64,000 nucleotides of DNA from Flagellimonas pelagia (GTDB lineage: Bacteria > Bacteroidota > Bacteroidia > Flavobacteriales > Flavobacteriaceae). The notes under the pieces were generated by a model. It was not told the origin of the DNA. It did not search any database and saw only the letters and a list, made by a program, of their open reading frames with translations. The stretch lies in contig NZ_QXFI01000036.1 in the NCBI RefSeq assembly GCF_003584135.1, positions 298,445-362,444 on the forward strand, in the 5' to 3' direction. Position numbers and translations under genes: made by a program. Shown here piece after piece: positions 54,921 to 64,000 of this stretch (the stretch's first letter is position 1; each line of letters starts with the position of its first letter).

Positions 54921-55325
54921 ATGAAAATCAAATTCTTAACCCTTTTTATGTTGATTTTGGCCGGATGTAATACTTCGACCAAGGAAGCACCCAAAAATGA
55001 AACCGAAATGGAAAAAACAACTTCCCATTTACGCCATGTGGTCCTGTTCCAGTTTAAGGATACCTCAACACCCAAAGATGTTGCTGCCGTGGAAGCCGCC
55101 TTTGGCGAATTGCCTTCCAAAATTTCAGAAATCAAGGGATTTGAATGGGGGCTGAACAACAGTCCGGAGAACCTGAACAAGGGGTTGACCCATTGTTTTT
55201 TTCTGACTTTTGATAGTGAAAAGGACCGGGACACCTACCTTACCCATCCCGCGCATGTGGCGTTCGGGGACGTGGCGGGACCCCATATCCAAGATGTAGT
55301 GGTCGTGGATTATTGGATGAAATAA
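54921..55325 (+). CDS. Dabb-domain (stress-responsive A/B barrel) lipoprotein
   Basis: The 134-residue protein has a lipoprotein signal (LMLILAGC, Cys at 16) and a Dabb ferredoxin-like domain: LRHVVLFQFKDTSTPKDVAAV, EIKGFEWGLNNSPENLNKGL and FLTFDSEKDRDTYLTHPAHV. Such domains form dimers and have no established activity here. It precedes a strong terminator. Confidence 0.9.
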   Translation: MKIKFLTLFMLILAGCNTSTKEAPKNETEMEKTTSHLRHVVLFQFKDTSTPKDVAAVEAAFGELPSKISEIKGFEWGLNNSPENLNKGLTHCFFLTFDSEKDRDTYLTHPAHVAFGDVAGPHIQDVVVVDYWMK

Positions 55326-55361
55326 ACTTGTTGGGAAACCACTCGTAAAAGTCTAAAATTA

Positions 55362-55393
55362 AAAACCCGATTTACAAATGTAAATCGGGTTTT
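55362..55393. terminator. bidirectional terminator between the Dabb gene and the efflux operon
   Basis: AAAACCCGATTTAC-AAAT-GTAAATCGGGTTTT is a 14-bp perfect stem with A- and T-runs at its ends, between two convergent genes. Confidence 0.88.
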
Positions 55394-55448
55394 CGCTTTG
55401 GGTAAATCAATAGCCAAGGTAGTAGGCCAAACCATTGATTTGGGGTCC

Positions 55449-56879
55449 TTAATTCCAGCCGCCGCCCAAGGCCCGGTACATGTTTACCTGGGCAAGCATC
55501 TGGTCTTTCTTGGTCTCCACAAGCTCCATTTTGGATTCCAACGCCTCCCGTTGTGCCAAAAGCACCTCGATGTATTCCACCCTTGCGGATTGGAACAAAC
55601 GAGTGGAGAGATCAATGGACTCCGTCAGGGCCTGCACTTGACCGTCTTTCAATTCATAGCTCTTCTTCAGATTGTCGATGTTGGACAACTGATTGGCCAC
55701 TTCGATATAGGCATTCAAAATGGCCTTTTCGTATTCATAAACCGCTTGCAACTGTCTATCCGTAGCATTTAAATACTGCGCCTTGATCGCATTTCTGTTG
55801 ATCAAAGGTGCCACCATATCCCCCATCACCGAATACAGAACGGATTCTGGTGTGGTGGTCAGGTATTTGGTATCGAATGCCTCTAGACCCAAGCCTGCCT
55901 TAATAGTGAACTGAGGGTAAAAACTGGCCTTGGCCGCTTTGGTGTCTAATTTGGCAGCTGCCAATTCCAACTCAGCCTGACGTACATCAGGACGGTTTTG
56001 AAGCAATTGGGAAGGAATTCCCACATACAGATGATCAATAGGGGTATCGATAAAGTTGTCCGAAGTCCGATTGATATGCTGTGGCGACCTACCGATCAAG
56101 AAATTAAGTCGGTTTTCAACCTCCACAATCTCCTGTTGGATATCGTACTTATGGCTTTGGTTCTTCAATACCTCGGCTTGGAAACGCTGCACGGCCAACT
56201 CTGTGGCGCGAGCCGCTTGCTTCTGCAGTTTCACCATTTTGAGGGCGTTCTGCTGGATTTCCAAGTTTTGGTCGATGATGGCCAACTGGTTGTCCAAGGC
56301 CATCAGTTCATAGTAGGAATCCGCAATCTCCGCAACCAAGCTGGTGACCATGAAGTTCTTGCCCTCCACACTGGAAAGGTATTCGAACACGGCCGCCTTT
56401 TTCTCATTGCGAAGTTTCTTCCACACATCCAGCTCCCAAGTAGCGAATGCCCCTAGGCCGTAATTGGTCAAGGGTTCAGGAAACTCCTCCCCTTCCTTGA
56501 TCTCAAGGTTCTTTTCTACGGCTCCATTACGGGTATACTCGCCTACTTTTTCTACTTCGGCACCAGCCTGAAAGTTTACAAAAGGCAAATACTCCCCAGT
56601 CTTGGCCCGGATTATGTTCTTGGACATATCCACCCGTTGCAACATAATGTTCAACTCCTGGTTCTTGACCAAGGCAGTATCGATCAGCGCAATTAGGTTG
56701 GGGTCTTTGAAAAACTCCTTCCACTGCACCAATCCCGTGTTCACGGTATCGGTGGGCTGGTTTTGGTACTGTTCTGGAACCGAGGTGTTCTCGTCCCGTA
56801 TCTCGCGGGTAGGCACACAAGAATATAGGGCCATTGTTGCGAGAATGCCGATCAAAATTGATTTTCTATTCTTCTTCAT
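55449..56879 (-). CDS. efflux outer-membrane factor (OprM/NodT family)
   Basis: The 476-residue protein starts at MKKNRKSILIGILATMALY (ATG 56879); METKRKKG at 56906 is an alternative. The lipobox ends in YSC. The duplicated TolC-type alpha-helical barrel is visible as two similar halves, with conserved NQELNIMLQRVDMSKN and the LLQNRPDVRQAELELAAAK segment. It forms the outer-membrane duct for the pump encoded just upstream; the genes overlap by 14 nt. Confidence 0.94.
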   Translation of the reverse strand: MKKNRKSILIGILATMALYSCVPTREIRDENTSVPEQYQNQPTDTVNTGLVQWKEFFKDPNLIALIDTALVKNQELNIMLQRVDMSKNIIRAKTGEYLPFVNFQAGAEVEKVGEYTRNGAVEKNLEIKEGEEFPEPLTNYGLGAFATWELDVWKKLRNEKKAAVFEYLSSVEGKNFMVTSLVAEIADSYYELMALDNQLAIIDQNLEIQQNALKMVKLQKQAARATELAVQRFQAEVLKNQSHKYDIQQEIVEVENRLNFLIGRSPQHINRTSDNFIDTPIDHLYVGIPSQLLQNRPDVRQAELELAAAKLDTKAAKASFYPQFTIKAGLGLEAFDTKYLTTTPESVLYSVMGDMVAPLINRNAIKAQYLNATDRQLQAVYEYEKAILNAYIEVANQLSNIDNLKKSYELKDGQVQALTESIDLSTRLFQSARVEYIEVLLAQREALESKMELVETKKDQMLAQVNMYRALGGGWN

Positions 56880-59800
56880 TGCTCCCTTTTTTCTTTTTGT
56901 TTCCATTTCTTGTGGTCATTTTTTTCAACAGTTTGTTTACCTCGCGCAAACGGGCACGCAGCCTACTTTCGGTATCATTATCCTTGAACAATTCCTCGGA
57001 AATAGGTTCGTCATGTTCATCCCTGATAAGTCTTTTCCCTTCCGCCATTTTGGCAAAGATGAAATACAGTCCGGGAATCAACAATACTCCAAAGATGGTA
57101 CCGATAAGCATCCCTCCAAGGGCAGAACCTCCAATGGTACGGTTACCGATGGCCCCTGCACCTGTGGCTACCACCAATGGTATCAAACCGGCGATAAAGG
57201 CAAAAGAGGTCATCAAAATTGGACGGAACCGCTGTTTGGAACCTTCGATGGCCGCCTCTAGGATCGTGGCACCTTCACGGTGCTTCTGCACGGCAAATTC
57301 CACGATCAATACCGCGTTTTTACCCAGGAGTCCCACCAGCATGATCATACCAATCTGTGCATACACGTCATTGGACAATCCCATGACCTTCAACAGGAAG
57401 AAAGATCCAAAAACCCCAACAGGCAATGAAAGGATTACGGCCAATGGCAAAAGGAAACTTTCATACTGTGCGGCCAATACCAAGTACACGAAAATCAATA
57501 CCACCATGAAAATGTAGATGGATTCGTTACCGCGTTGGGCCTCATCATAGGATAATCCTTCCCAAGCAATGTCATAACCCCTAGGTAATGTCTTCTCAGC
57601 CACATCCTTAATCGCCTTAATGGCATCGCCACTGGTAAATCCAGCTGCCGGAAGACCTCTAATGGCCGCGGAGTTGTACAGGTTGTAACGGGTAATCTCG
57701 TTAGGTCCCAGTTTTTTCTCCATGGTCATAAAGGCGGAATAAGGAACCATTTCCCCTTCTTCGTTCTTCACAAACAGTTTTTCAAGGTCTGATGGCAACC
57801 CACGATATTCAGGGGCTGCTTGGGTGTACACCTTGAAGAATCGACCAAAGCGGATAAAACCTTGCTCATAGGTACTACCGATAAGGATGTTCAAATTTTC
57901 CATGGCTTTTCCGATGGAAACGCCTTTTTGCATGGCCACTTTATTGTTGATCTTTAATTCATATTGAGGATAATTGGCCGCGAAGAAGGTGAACAAACCT
58001 GTCAACTCCTTACGCTCGCGCAATGCATCCATAAAGTTATTGTTGACACGCTCGAATTCATGGTAGTCGGTACCGTTGGTCTTATCCAGCAAACGCATGG
58101 AGAAACCTCCGGATGAACCAAAGCCAGGAACGGCCGGGGGCTCGAAGTATTCTATGACCGCCCCTAGGTCTTTGGTCTCTTCTTCCAGTTCTTCCATAAT
58201 CTCATGAACGGAGTGTTCCCTTTGCGACCATGGTTTTAAGTTGATCAAACAAGTACCTGCGTTGGAACCCCTACCTTCGGTCATGATCTCATAACCGGCC
58301 AAGGATGAAACGGATTCCACACCTTCGGTCTCTTCACAGATTTTCTGAAGTTTTCTGGCCACTTCATTGGTACGCTCCAAAGTAGCACCAGGAGGTGTCT
58401 GGATGATTGCGTAGATCATTCCTTGGTCCTCGTTCGGGATAAATCCGGCTGGCAATACCTGATTGGTAAAAAAGATACCGGCACAGAAGGCCAACAAAAG
58501 ACCAAATGTCACCACTCTTCGGTTTACGATCTTGTTCAGAACACCGACATACCTTCCCGTAAGTTTTTCAAACTTCCCATTAAACCAATCAATAAAGCGG
58601 TTGACAGGTGATTTTCTTCTGGCTTGACCATGGGTATTCTTTAACATCATGGCACAGAGTACCGGGGTCAAGGTAAGGGCCACAATGGCCGAAATCACGA
58701 TGGACCCTGCCATGGTAATGGAAAACTGTCTGTAGAATACCCCAACCGGTCCTGTCATGAATGAAATGGGGATGAACACCGAGGTCATTACCAAGGTAAT
58801 GGCGATAATCGCACCACCAATCTCTCCCAATACTTCATAGGATGCCTTGTACGGTGTTAGGTTTTCCTCGTGCATCTTTACGTGGACCGCCTCCACTACC
58901 ACAATGGCGTTATCTACCACAATACCGATGGCCAATACCAAAGCGAAGAGGGTAATCAGATTGATGGACAGACCAAACATCTGCATCACAAAGAAGGCTC
59001 CAATCAAGGAAACGGGTACCGCGATGATTGGAATCAAAGTGGAACGCCAATCCCCCAAGAACAAAAACACCACAATGGCCACCAAGATAAAGGCATCCCG
59101 AAGCGTATGTAACACTTGTTCAATGGAGGCATCCAAGAAATTGGAAACGTCATAACTGATCTTGTAATCGATTCCAGGGGGCATTTCGGCCTCCAACTCG
59201 TTCAATTTCTCCTTTACGGCCTTGATCACATCACTACCGTTACTTCCAAAGGTCTGTTTCAATACAATGGAAGCGGACGGTTTACCGTCAAGGTTGGAAT
59301 AAATATCAAAGAACTCACTTCCGAGTTCCACATCGGCCAAATCGCCCAACTTCAAGATTTCTCCTTCCTCATTGGCCTTGATGATAATGTCCTTGTATTG
59401 TTCAGGCTCACTATATCGGTCTTGATAAACCAACACATATTCCAGGGATTGGGCTTTTTTACCCGAACTTCTCCCCAAACGGCCTGGTCTTGCCAAAATA
59501 CTTTGGTCTTCCATGGCCTCTAGTACCTCTTCCGCCGAAACGTTATAGGCTCGCATACGGTCCGGTTTCAACCAAACCCGCATGGCGAACTTACGGCTAC
59601 CCAAAATCTTGGCACTGGCGATACCGTTGATCCTTTGGATTTCTGGTATCATTTTGGTGTACGCATAGTTGTACAGGAACTTTTCATCATTGTTCTTGGA
59701 ATCACTGTACAAGTTCACGTACATCAACATACTGGGCTGTACGGGGGTGATGATCACCCCTTCCCTTTGCACCAAATCCGGTAAAAGGGGCATTACCTGG

Positions 59801-60135
59801 TCTACCCGGGTCTTTACCCGTACCACGGCCTGGTTGGGGTCGGTCCCCGGTTCAAAGATCACGCGAAGGGTTCCCTCACCCGCACTGGTGGCATCGGAAG
59901 CGATATAACGCATGCCCTGTACCCCGTTGATGGAGGTTTCCAAAGGAATCAGGGTCGATTTTACCAATACATCGGCACTTGCACCTGGATAGGCAATGAA
60001 AATGTTCACTGTTGTAGGGGCAATTTGCGGAAACTGCGATATGGGCAGCTGTTTTATGGCCAGCATCCCTACAAAGACAATGATGACCGAGATCACGATT
60101 GCCAATACGGGCCTGTGTATAAACTTTTTAAACAT
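56866..60135 (-). CDS. RND multidrug efflux pump, AcrB/HAE1 type
   Basis: The 1089-residue inner-membrane transporter has the two-fold RND layout: N-terminal FIHRPVLAIVISVIIVFVGM, two large periplasmic loops and 12 helices. Helix four contains GIVVDNAIVVVEAVH with the proton-relay Asp, and the second half has GLLGKNAVLIVEFA. It expels hydrophobic drugs or bile-type compounds by proton exchange. The C-terminal tail is unusually charged and longer than in E. coli AcrB. Confidence 0.96.
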   Translation of the reverse strand: MFKKFIHRPVLAIVISVIIVFVGMLAIKQLPISQFPQIAPTTVNIFIAYPGASADVLVKSTLIPLETSINGVQGMRYIASDATSAGEGTLRVIFEPGTDPNQAVVRVKTRVDQVMPLLPDLVQREGVIITPVQPSMLMYVNLYSDSKNNDEKFLYNYAYTKMIPEIQRINGIASAKILGSRKFAMRVWLKPDRMRAYNVSAEEVLEAMEDQSILARPGRLGRSSGKKAQSLEYVLVYQDRYSEPEQYKDIIIKANEEGEILKLGDLADVELGSEFFDIYSNLDGKPSASIVLKQTFGSNGSDVIKAVKEKLNELEAEMPPGIDYKISYDVSNFLDASIEQVLHTLRDAFILVAIVVFLFLGDWRSTLIPIIAVPVSLIGAFFVMQMFGLSINLITLFALVLAIGIVVDNAIVVVEAVHVKMHEENLTPYKASYEVLGEIGGAIIAITLVMTSVFIPISFMTGPVGVFYRQFSITMAGSIVISAIVALTLTPVLCAMMLKNTHGQARRKSPVNRFIDWFNGKFEKLTGRYVGVLNKIVNRRVVTFGLLLAFCAGIFFTNQVLPAGFIPNEDQGMIYAIIQTPPGATLERTNEVARKLQKICEETEGVESVSSLAGYEIMTEGRGSNAGTCLINLKPWSQREHSVHEIMEELEEETKDLGAVIEYFEPPAVPGFGSSGGFSMRLLDKTNGTDYHEFERVNNNFMDALRERKELTGLFTFFAANYPQYELKINNKVAMQKGVSIGKAMENLNILIGSTYEQGFIRFGRFFKVYTQAAPEYRGLPSDLEKLFVKNEEGEMVPYSAFMTMEKKLGPNEITRYNLYNSAAIRGLPAAGFTSGDAIKAIKDVAEKTLPRGYDIAWEGLSYDEAQRGNESIYIFMVVLIFVYLVLAAQYESFLLPLAVILSLPVGVFGSFFLLKVMGLSNDVYAQIGMIMLVGLLGKNAVLIVEFAVQKHREGATILEAAIEGSKQRFRPILMTSFAFIAGLIPLVVATGAGAIGNRTIGGSALGGMLIGTIFGVLLIPGLYFIFAKMAEGKRLIRDEHDEPISEELFKDNDTESRLRARLREVNKLLKKMTTRNGNKKKKGSNEEE

Positions 60136-60158
60136 ATTGTCTGGAGATTTTGGGATTG

Positions 60159-61244
60159 TTACTCAGTGTACAATTCTAGATTGGCCAGTATGGCTTCAGG
60201 CTTTTCGAATTCGTAATGAATCTTTTCGCCGTTTCTTACCATACGAATGCCTTCCAACAATACTTTGTCATCTTCGGACAATCCCTTTTCCACCACAAAA
60301 AGATGGGGGAGTTCGGCTCCAACAACAATTTCTCGCTGTTGCACCTTATCGTCTTTATCAAGTACAAAGACATATTTTTTGTCCAAAACCTCAAAAGTGG
60401 CTTTCTGTGGGATCAACATGGCATTTTTCAAGGGTACCGTCATCAAAACACTTCCGGTTTCCCCGTGGCGCAAAATACCATCTGGATTAGGGAACGTAGC
60501 CCGGAAGGCAATGTTCCCTGTTTGGTTGTTGAACTCTCCCTCGATGGTCTCCACTATCCCAGGTTGATTGAACTTCTTATTGTTGGCCATCAAAAGCTCC
60601 ACTTTTTGTTTACTGCCCTTGTTGGCACTGGTGATATAATCCAAGTACTCTGACTCGGGAACATTGAAGTAGACCCACATTTTGCTGTTATCGGACAGGG
60701 TGGTCAACAATTCGCCTTCATCCAAAAGGCTACCTTCCCTTGCTTCCAAATGGTCCATAATGCCATCAAATGGGGCACGGATATCGGTAAAGCCCAAGTG
60801 GGTCTCCGCTAAGGACACCTCTGCCTTGGCCCTGTCAAATTCTGCTTTGGCCATGGCAAGTTCGTTGGCAGACACTACATTGCCATCGGCCAACAACTGG
60901 GTGTTTTTATATTGGATTTCCGCAACCTCTGCCTCAGCTTTGGCCTTTTGAAGATCGGCCTGGTACACGTTGGGCATAATGTAGAACATTTTCTGTCCCT
61001 TGGTCACCGATTGTCCCTCATCCACATAAATGTGTTGCAGGTATCCTTTTTCCAAGGCTCTTAGCTCAATATGTCTTATAGAATGGATCAGACATACATA
61101 ATCCTTGGTGATCGACGTATCCTTTCGAATGGGACTGGAAACGAGGTATTTGGTTTCGTCCTTGTTTTCATGTTTTTTGGATTCGCAACTTGTACTGTAG
61201 CAAAGCAATGCGAACAAGCCAATGAAGATGGGAATTCTCCTCAT
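60159..61244 (-). CDS. RND efflux periplasmic adaptor (AcrA type), lipoprotein
   Basis: The 361-residue protein has a lipobox (YSTSC, Cys at 20), a lipoyl half-motif (KGYLQHIYVDEGQSVTKGQKMFYI), a helical hairpin (about 75-135, rich in A, K and E), the second lipoyl half (IRAPFDGIMDHLEAREG) and beta-barrel and membrane-proximal domains. It links pump and outer-membrane factor. It is 23 nt upstream of the pump gene. Confidence 0.94.
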   Translation of the reverse strand: MRRIPIFIGLFALLCYSTSCESKKHENKDETKYLVSSPIRKDTSITKDYVCLIHSIRHIELRALEKGYLQHIYVDEGQSVTKGQKMFYIMPNVYQADLQKAKAEAEVAEIQYKNTQLLADGNVVSANELAMAKAEFDRAKAEVSLAETHLGFTDIRAPFDGIMDHLEAREGSLLDEGELLTTLSDNSKMWVYFNVPESEYLDYITSANKGSKQKVELLMANNKKFNQPGIVETIEGEFNNQTGNIAFRATFPNPDGILRHGETGSVLMTVPLKNAMLIPQKATFEVLDKKYVFVLDKDDKVQQREIVVGAELPHLFVVEKGLSEDDKVLLEGIRMVRNGEKIHYEFEKPEAILANLELYTE

Positions 61245-61393
61245 AGTTTTAAATGGTTTAAAATGGTTTTTGAAAATGATTAAGGGAAGTCCTAATCCGT
61301 TAACATGGACCTGCCCCTGGTTATTGATGTTTACTCAAAGTGATGTGGGAGAATGGTCGCATCATGACAACGGGCCATTCTGGAAATAAAATT

Positions 61394-61798
61394 CTAAATC
61401 CGGAATACTTGGAACCTGATGTATCGCTTTAGCGGTGTGGAAATCGGACTAGGTGATAGATCACCAAGGTCTGTATCAGGTTTACGGATAAATTGCCCTG
61501 ATTGTGAGGCATAAAAAAAGGCAGTCAAATAACTGCCATACTCTAAATCCAAATCATGTGAGGCTGCTTCCTCTTCCCTTTCTTCTTGCTCTTCAACTTC
61601 GGTTTCGGTACAGTGTTTTTTTTCAGGGCCGTATTGCAGCAATCCTACCGAGTCAATATTTTCAAGATTTTGACCGGCTTCTAGGTAACAGGCATCTTCT
61701 TCATCAATATTGTCCTGCGAATCCGCATACAAATTGATGAATCCTCCCAATAAAAGGATGCATAGGGGAAATAAATAGCGCCTGAATGCCTTTTTCAT
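61394..61798 (-). CDS. small acidic exported protein preceding the efflux operon, unknown
   Basis: The 134-residue protein has a signal peptide (residues 1-25, YLFPLCILLLGGFINLYA). The middle is strongly acidic (TETEVEEQEEREEEAASHD) and the C-terminus ends in YIRFQVFRI. I do not recognise it, but similar short acidic proteins with aromatic-rich ends occur in flavobacteria. It lies 149 nt upstream of the adaptor gene in the same direction and may be co-transcribed. Confidence 0.72.
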   Translation of the reverse strand: MKKAFRRYLFPLCILLLGGFINLYADSQDNIDEEDACYLEAGQNLENIDSVGLLQYGPEKKHCTETEVEEQEEREEEAASHDLDLEYGSYLTAFFYASQSGQFIRKPDTDLGDLSPSPISTPLKRYIRFQVFRI

Positions 61799-62098
61799 TT
61801 GGGCAACAAAACTAGGTCACGCAGACAATTTCAACAAATACTGGTTGTTAATAAAGGTTAAAATTGGCAAGCGTATTTACATTTTTATTGATACGGTTGA
61901 AGTTGCCCCATAAAAATTCATTAAGTGTAAAATTACAACGTGGGTTTTAACAAAAATTTATCGTACCATCCATATCATAAAGGATTTTTAAGCAAAAGTG
62001 GAATTTTCCCTAAGGTTCATTCGCTCAAATTCCTCGATAAACTACATTTCCAAAAGCGTATCTTCGTCAGAACACAAACCACGTAGCCCTATCAAACC
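61799..62098. other. 300-bp divergent intergenic region
   Basis: AT-rich DNA between two divergent genes. I see several T-rich stretches that could hold promoters for both sides, for example TATCTTCG at 62059-62066, one mismatch from the -7 consensus, but no RNA gene, repeat or hairpin worth a call. Confidence 0.5.
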
Positions 62099-62686
62099 AT
62101 GAAAAATCCGGTAACCCTATTGCTTTTCCTAGCTGTTTTTTCCTTTTCTTCCTGCATCAAGTCCAAAGACAAAAATGGTAATAAGGAACCCAAAATAGAG
62201 GATTTCCATACGGTTACGATCAACGAAGAGTACCAAGTAAGCCTCCCCAAGTTTATGACAAGTACCACAGGGCTCAACGAAGAAGCATCACTTCAATACC
62301 AAAATCTTTTTAAGGAAGCCTACACCATCATTATTGATGACCCCAAGCAAGATTTTGTGGATGTTTACAAGGAATTGGATCAATACAACGAGGGCATTAC
62401 ACTGTTGCAAAATTATAGGAAAATCCAACTTCAAGCCTTTACCAGTACCATTCAGGTGAACCATCAATCCGAGGTAAAGCCTTTGATCATACATGGATTG
62501 AATGCAGAATCGGTAGAAATCGATGGTCATGTGGAGGGCATCGATGAGGAAATATCCTATTTCCTAACCTTTGTGGAAGGCACGGAAAACATCTATATGA
62601 TCATGGCCTGGACCCTAAAAAGCAAAAAAGAAGAGCATCAAAAAACCTTTGAAACCATCGTGGAATCATTCCATTTGGTGAACTAA
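62099..62686 (+). CDS. lipoprotein of unknown function
   Basis: The 195-residue protein has a lipoprotein signal (VFSFSSC, Cys at 19). The remainder is a soluble alpha/beta domain with FHTVTINEEYQVSLPKFM and a C-terminal YMIMAWTLKSKKEEHQKTF, which recalls PsbP-like or DUF1795-type small domains in which a peptide-like stress response is measured; this resemblance is weak. No operon partner. Confidence 0.75.
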   Translation: MKNPVTLLLFLAVFSFSSCIKSKDKNGNKEPKIEDFHTVTINEEYQVSLPKFMTSTTGLNEEASLQYQNLFKEAYTIIIDDPKQDFVDVYKELDQYNEGITLLQNYRKIQLQAFTSTIQVNHQSEVKPLIIHGLNAESVEIDGHVEGIDEEISYFLTFVEGTENIYMIMAWTLKSKKEEHQKTFETIVESFHLVN

Positions 62687-62842
62687 ATACCATGGCAAAA
62701 ACTTTATGGAAGATTGTTTCATTGCCTTGATTTAAAATGCATTTCATCTGATTTATCATCCATTGCATCCAACACCATAACCTTCCTATCAAGTCTTTAC
62801 TTATTTTTATATGTTTTACAACATAATAGCAACCTCAATCCT

Positions 62843-63463
62843 ATGAAAATAACCCCATACTTCAAGTTTATTTTTTTATGCCTTTTAATTACTTTTTCTG
62901 CCTGTAGTCCTGAGGACGGAGCCGATGGTGTAGACGGGACCAACGGGACGAATGGGACCAACGGGACGAATGGAACAGACGGCTCAAATGGATTGAATAG
63001 TCTGATCACTACCACCATAGAACAACCTGGCGACAATTGCTTGAATGGGGGCTTTCGAGTAGATGTTGGACTTGATGCCAATGGCAACGGGGAATTGGAG
63101 ATTGAAGAGATTGAATCCTCCGAGTATCTCTGCAATTCTGATGGTACCGGATACAATTACCAATCTTATGTTTCTTTGATCAGCCAAAGCGAAACAAACA
63201 ATCCGGTGAGTAATGTATTGGCAAATGAACTTAATTTGACCATTGATTGGGTCAGGGAATCCCAAGGTAAATACTTAGGGACTTTAAACCATAATATCGA
63301 TATAGGTAAGACCGTAATCTTTTATAGCACTCCAAGCACACATACCGGTGTAAGAGGAGAACTCGTATCCGATAACCAAGTTAGATTGGAACTTCAGAAT
63401 GGCGTCAACTTTTTTGCAGATAACTTTACCGATCTTTCTTTTGAACTTAGGGAATATGAATAG
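62843..63463 (+). CDS. lipoprotein with collagen-like repeat and DUF7151-like domain
   Basis: The 206-residue protein starts at MKITPYFKFIFL (ATG 62843); the upstream in-frame extension lacks a signal peptide. The lipobox is FSAC (Cys at 21). A short collagen-like GxN/GxD stretch follows (about 25-47, GVDGTNGTNGTNGTNGTDG), then a region like DUF7151 (GLDANGNGELEIEEIESSEYLCN) that resembles a calcium-type loop, then a beta-rich C-terminal domain. It is probably exposed at the cell surface. Confidence 0.82.
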   Translation: MKITPYFKFIFLCLLITFSACSPEDGADGVDGTNGTNGTNGTNGTDGSNGLNSLITTTIEQPGDNCLNGGFRVDVGLDANGNGELEIEEIESSEYLCNSDGTGYNYQSYVSLISQSETNNPVSNVLANELNLTIDWVRESQGKYLGTLNHNIDIGKTVIFYSTPSTHTGVRGELVSDNQVRLELQNGVNFFADNFTDLSFELREYE

Positions 63464-63533
63464 ATAGAAATTTGCATCTGCTTCTTAATGTAAAATACTT
63501 AAATCACATTTTTCAAAATATCCTTAATTGACC

Positions 63534-64000
63534 ATGAAAAAGTTTACTCCATTTGTCATTTTGTTCTTATTGGTCTGCACAACGACTTTCGCCCAAAATT
63601 CTTTTCCTCCAAACGGAAATGTGGGTATAGGCACATTGTCCCCCCAATACAATCTTGATATTAACGGTACATTAAATGCCACTAATATCTTGGTCAATGG
63701 AACACCTCTCAACAATACCAGTTCACCTTGGTCGACATTGGGAAACAATACTTATTATAATCTAGGGAACGTAGGCATCGGGACAAACGCCCCAGGATAC
63801 GCCCTTGATGTGGCCGGAACCATAAACGCCACCAGCATCCTTGTCAATGGGTCCCCCTTGTCGGCCCCCTCCACTCCTTGGAGCCTGAACGGCAGCAATG
63901 CTTTTTACAATTCCGGGAACGTGGGCATCGGGACAAACACCCCAGGATACGCCCTTGATGTGGCCGGAACCATAAACGCCACCAGCATCCTTGTCAATGG
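63534..64000 (+). CDS. secreted repeat protein, partial (C-terminus outside window)
   Basis: The frame opens with a signal peptide (FVILFLLVCTTTFAQ) and runs off the window with no stop. From residue 27 it consists of repeats with GNVGIGT, YALDVAGTINATSILVNG and a PW segment; this is the phage tail-fibre/autotransporter-like repeat common in flavobacterial surface proteins. Units are 50 residues (150 nt) and the last two are nearly identical at the DNA level. It is probably an adhesin or tail-fibre-like protein, although the C-terminal domain is not visible. Confidence 0.8.
   Translation, partial: MKKFTPFVILFLLVCTTTFAQNSFPPNGNVGIGTLSPQYNLDINGTLNATNILVNGTPLNNTSSPWSTLGNNTYYNLGNVGIGTNAPGYALDVAGTINATSILVNGSPLSAPSTPWSLNGSNAFYNSGNVGIGTNTPGYALDVAGTINATSILVN
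63766..64000 (+). repeat. near-identical 150-nt direct repeats inside the surface-protein gene
   Basis: The 85-nt block 63766-63850 recurs at 63916-64000 with only two substitutions, 150 nt apart. The intervening segment is also partly similar. The near identity indicates recent duplication or gene conversion, and the repeat may continue beyond the window. Confidence 0.9.

Noticed and set aside
62930..62990. GGGAC(C/G)AACGGGAC(C/G)AAT tandem triplets considered as a CRISPR or microsatellite element
   Set aside because: They are in-frame collagen-like codons inside a lipoprotein gene, and no spacer-repeat pattern exists here or elsewhere in the window.

Overview
The window is a chromosomal piece of a marine-type Flavobacteriaceae bacterium (Bacteroidota; gene content and style fit the Muricauda/Allomuricauda neighbourhood, which is an inference). 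Supporting traits are TAnnTTTG-type -7 promoter elements, many SPII lipoproteins, DUF4252 proteins behind an ECF sigma factor, a SerB-SerA fusion, CarboxypepD-regulatory-like proteins, a TonB-dependent receptor, and frequent absence of a clear Shine-Dalgarno sequence. No rRNA, tRNA, CRISPR array or intact insertion sequence was seen.

Left end (1-10.8 kb, all minus strand): an accessory locus that reads as a polymorphic-toxin system. In transcription order it has an outer-membrane beta-barrel protein with a helical C-terminal tail, a large secreted fibronectin-III/TANFOR-like protein whose C-terminus carries a pretoxin-like hydrophobic segment and an RNase A-like (CdiA-CT type) toxin domain, two tandem paralogous immunity-like genes, a decayed remnant that looks like a displaced older toxin C-terminus, and a giant secreted protein of at least 1313 residues that runs off the window edge. 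This is the most unusual part of the window.

10.8-23 kb: housekeeping genes. These are the rpsF-rpsR-rplI ribosomal operon with two terminators, a LytTR response regulator, priA, a YihY membrane protein with nadC, rlmH, a serB-serA fusion, a small membrane methyltransferase, rdgB and a DEAD-box RNA helicase.

23-34 kb: mixed metabolic and envelope genes. They include a GH13 alpha-amylase lipoprotein, trmH, an S10 carboxypeptidase, a zinc-less class III-like sirtuin, a haem-binding protein, purB with its conserved neighbour and an unlisted 59-residue membrane protein, and an MscS channel.

34-44 kb: an ECF sigma factor operon (sigma, anti-sigma-like membrane protein, two DUF4252 proteins) with a recognisable autoregulatory-type promoter, an S41 protease, and a vitamin B12 uptake locus. 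The B12 locus has a TonB-dependent receptor under a cobalamin riboswitch and a divergent binding-protein/permease/ATPase operon.

44-55 kb: rmuC, a DUF559 endonuclease gene whose 3' end lies inside a three-way-junction palindromic repeat, a thioesterase, the oxidative pentose phosphate genes pgl, zwf and gnd, a ChaN-like haem protein, a second MscS channel, an S9 peptidase and small VOC and Dabb proteins.

55-64 kb: a tripartite RND efflux operon (adaptor, pump, outer-membrane factor) preceded by a small acidic exported protein, then lipoproteins including one with a collagen-like stretch, and at the right edge the start of a secreted repeat protein with near-identical 150-nt repeats.
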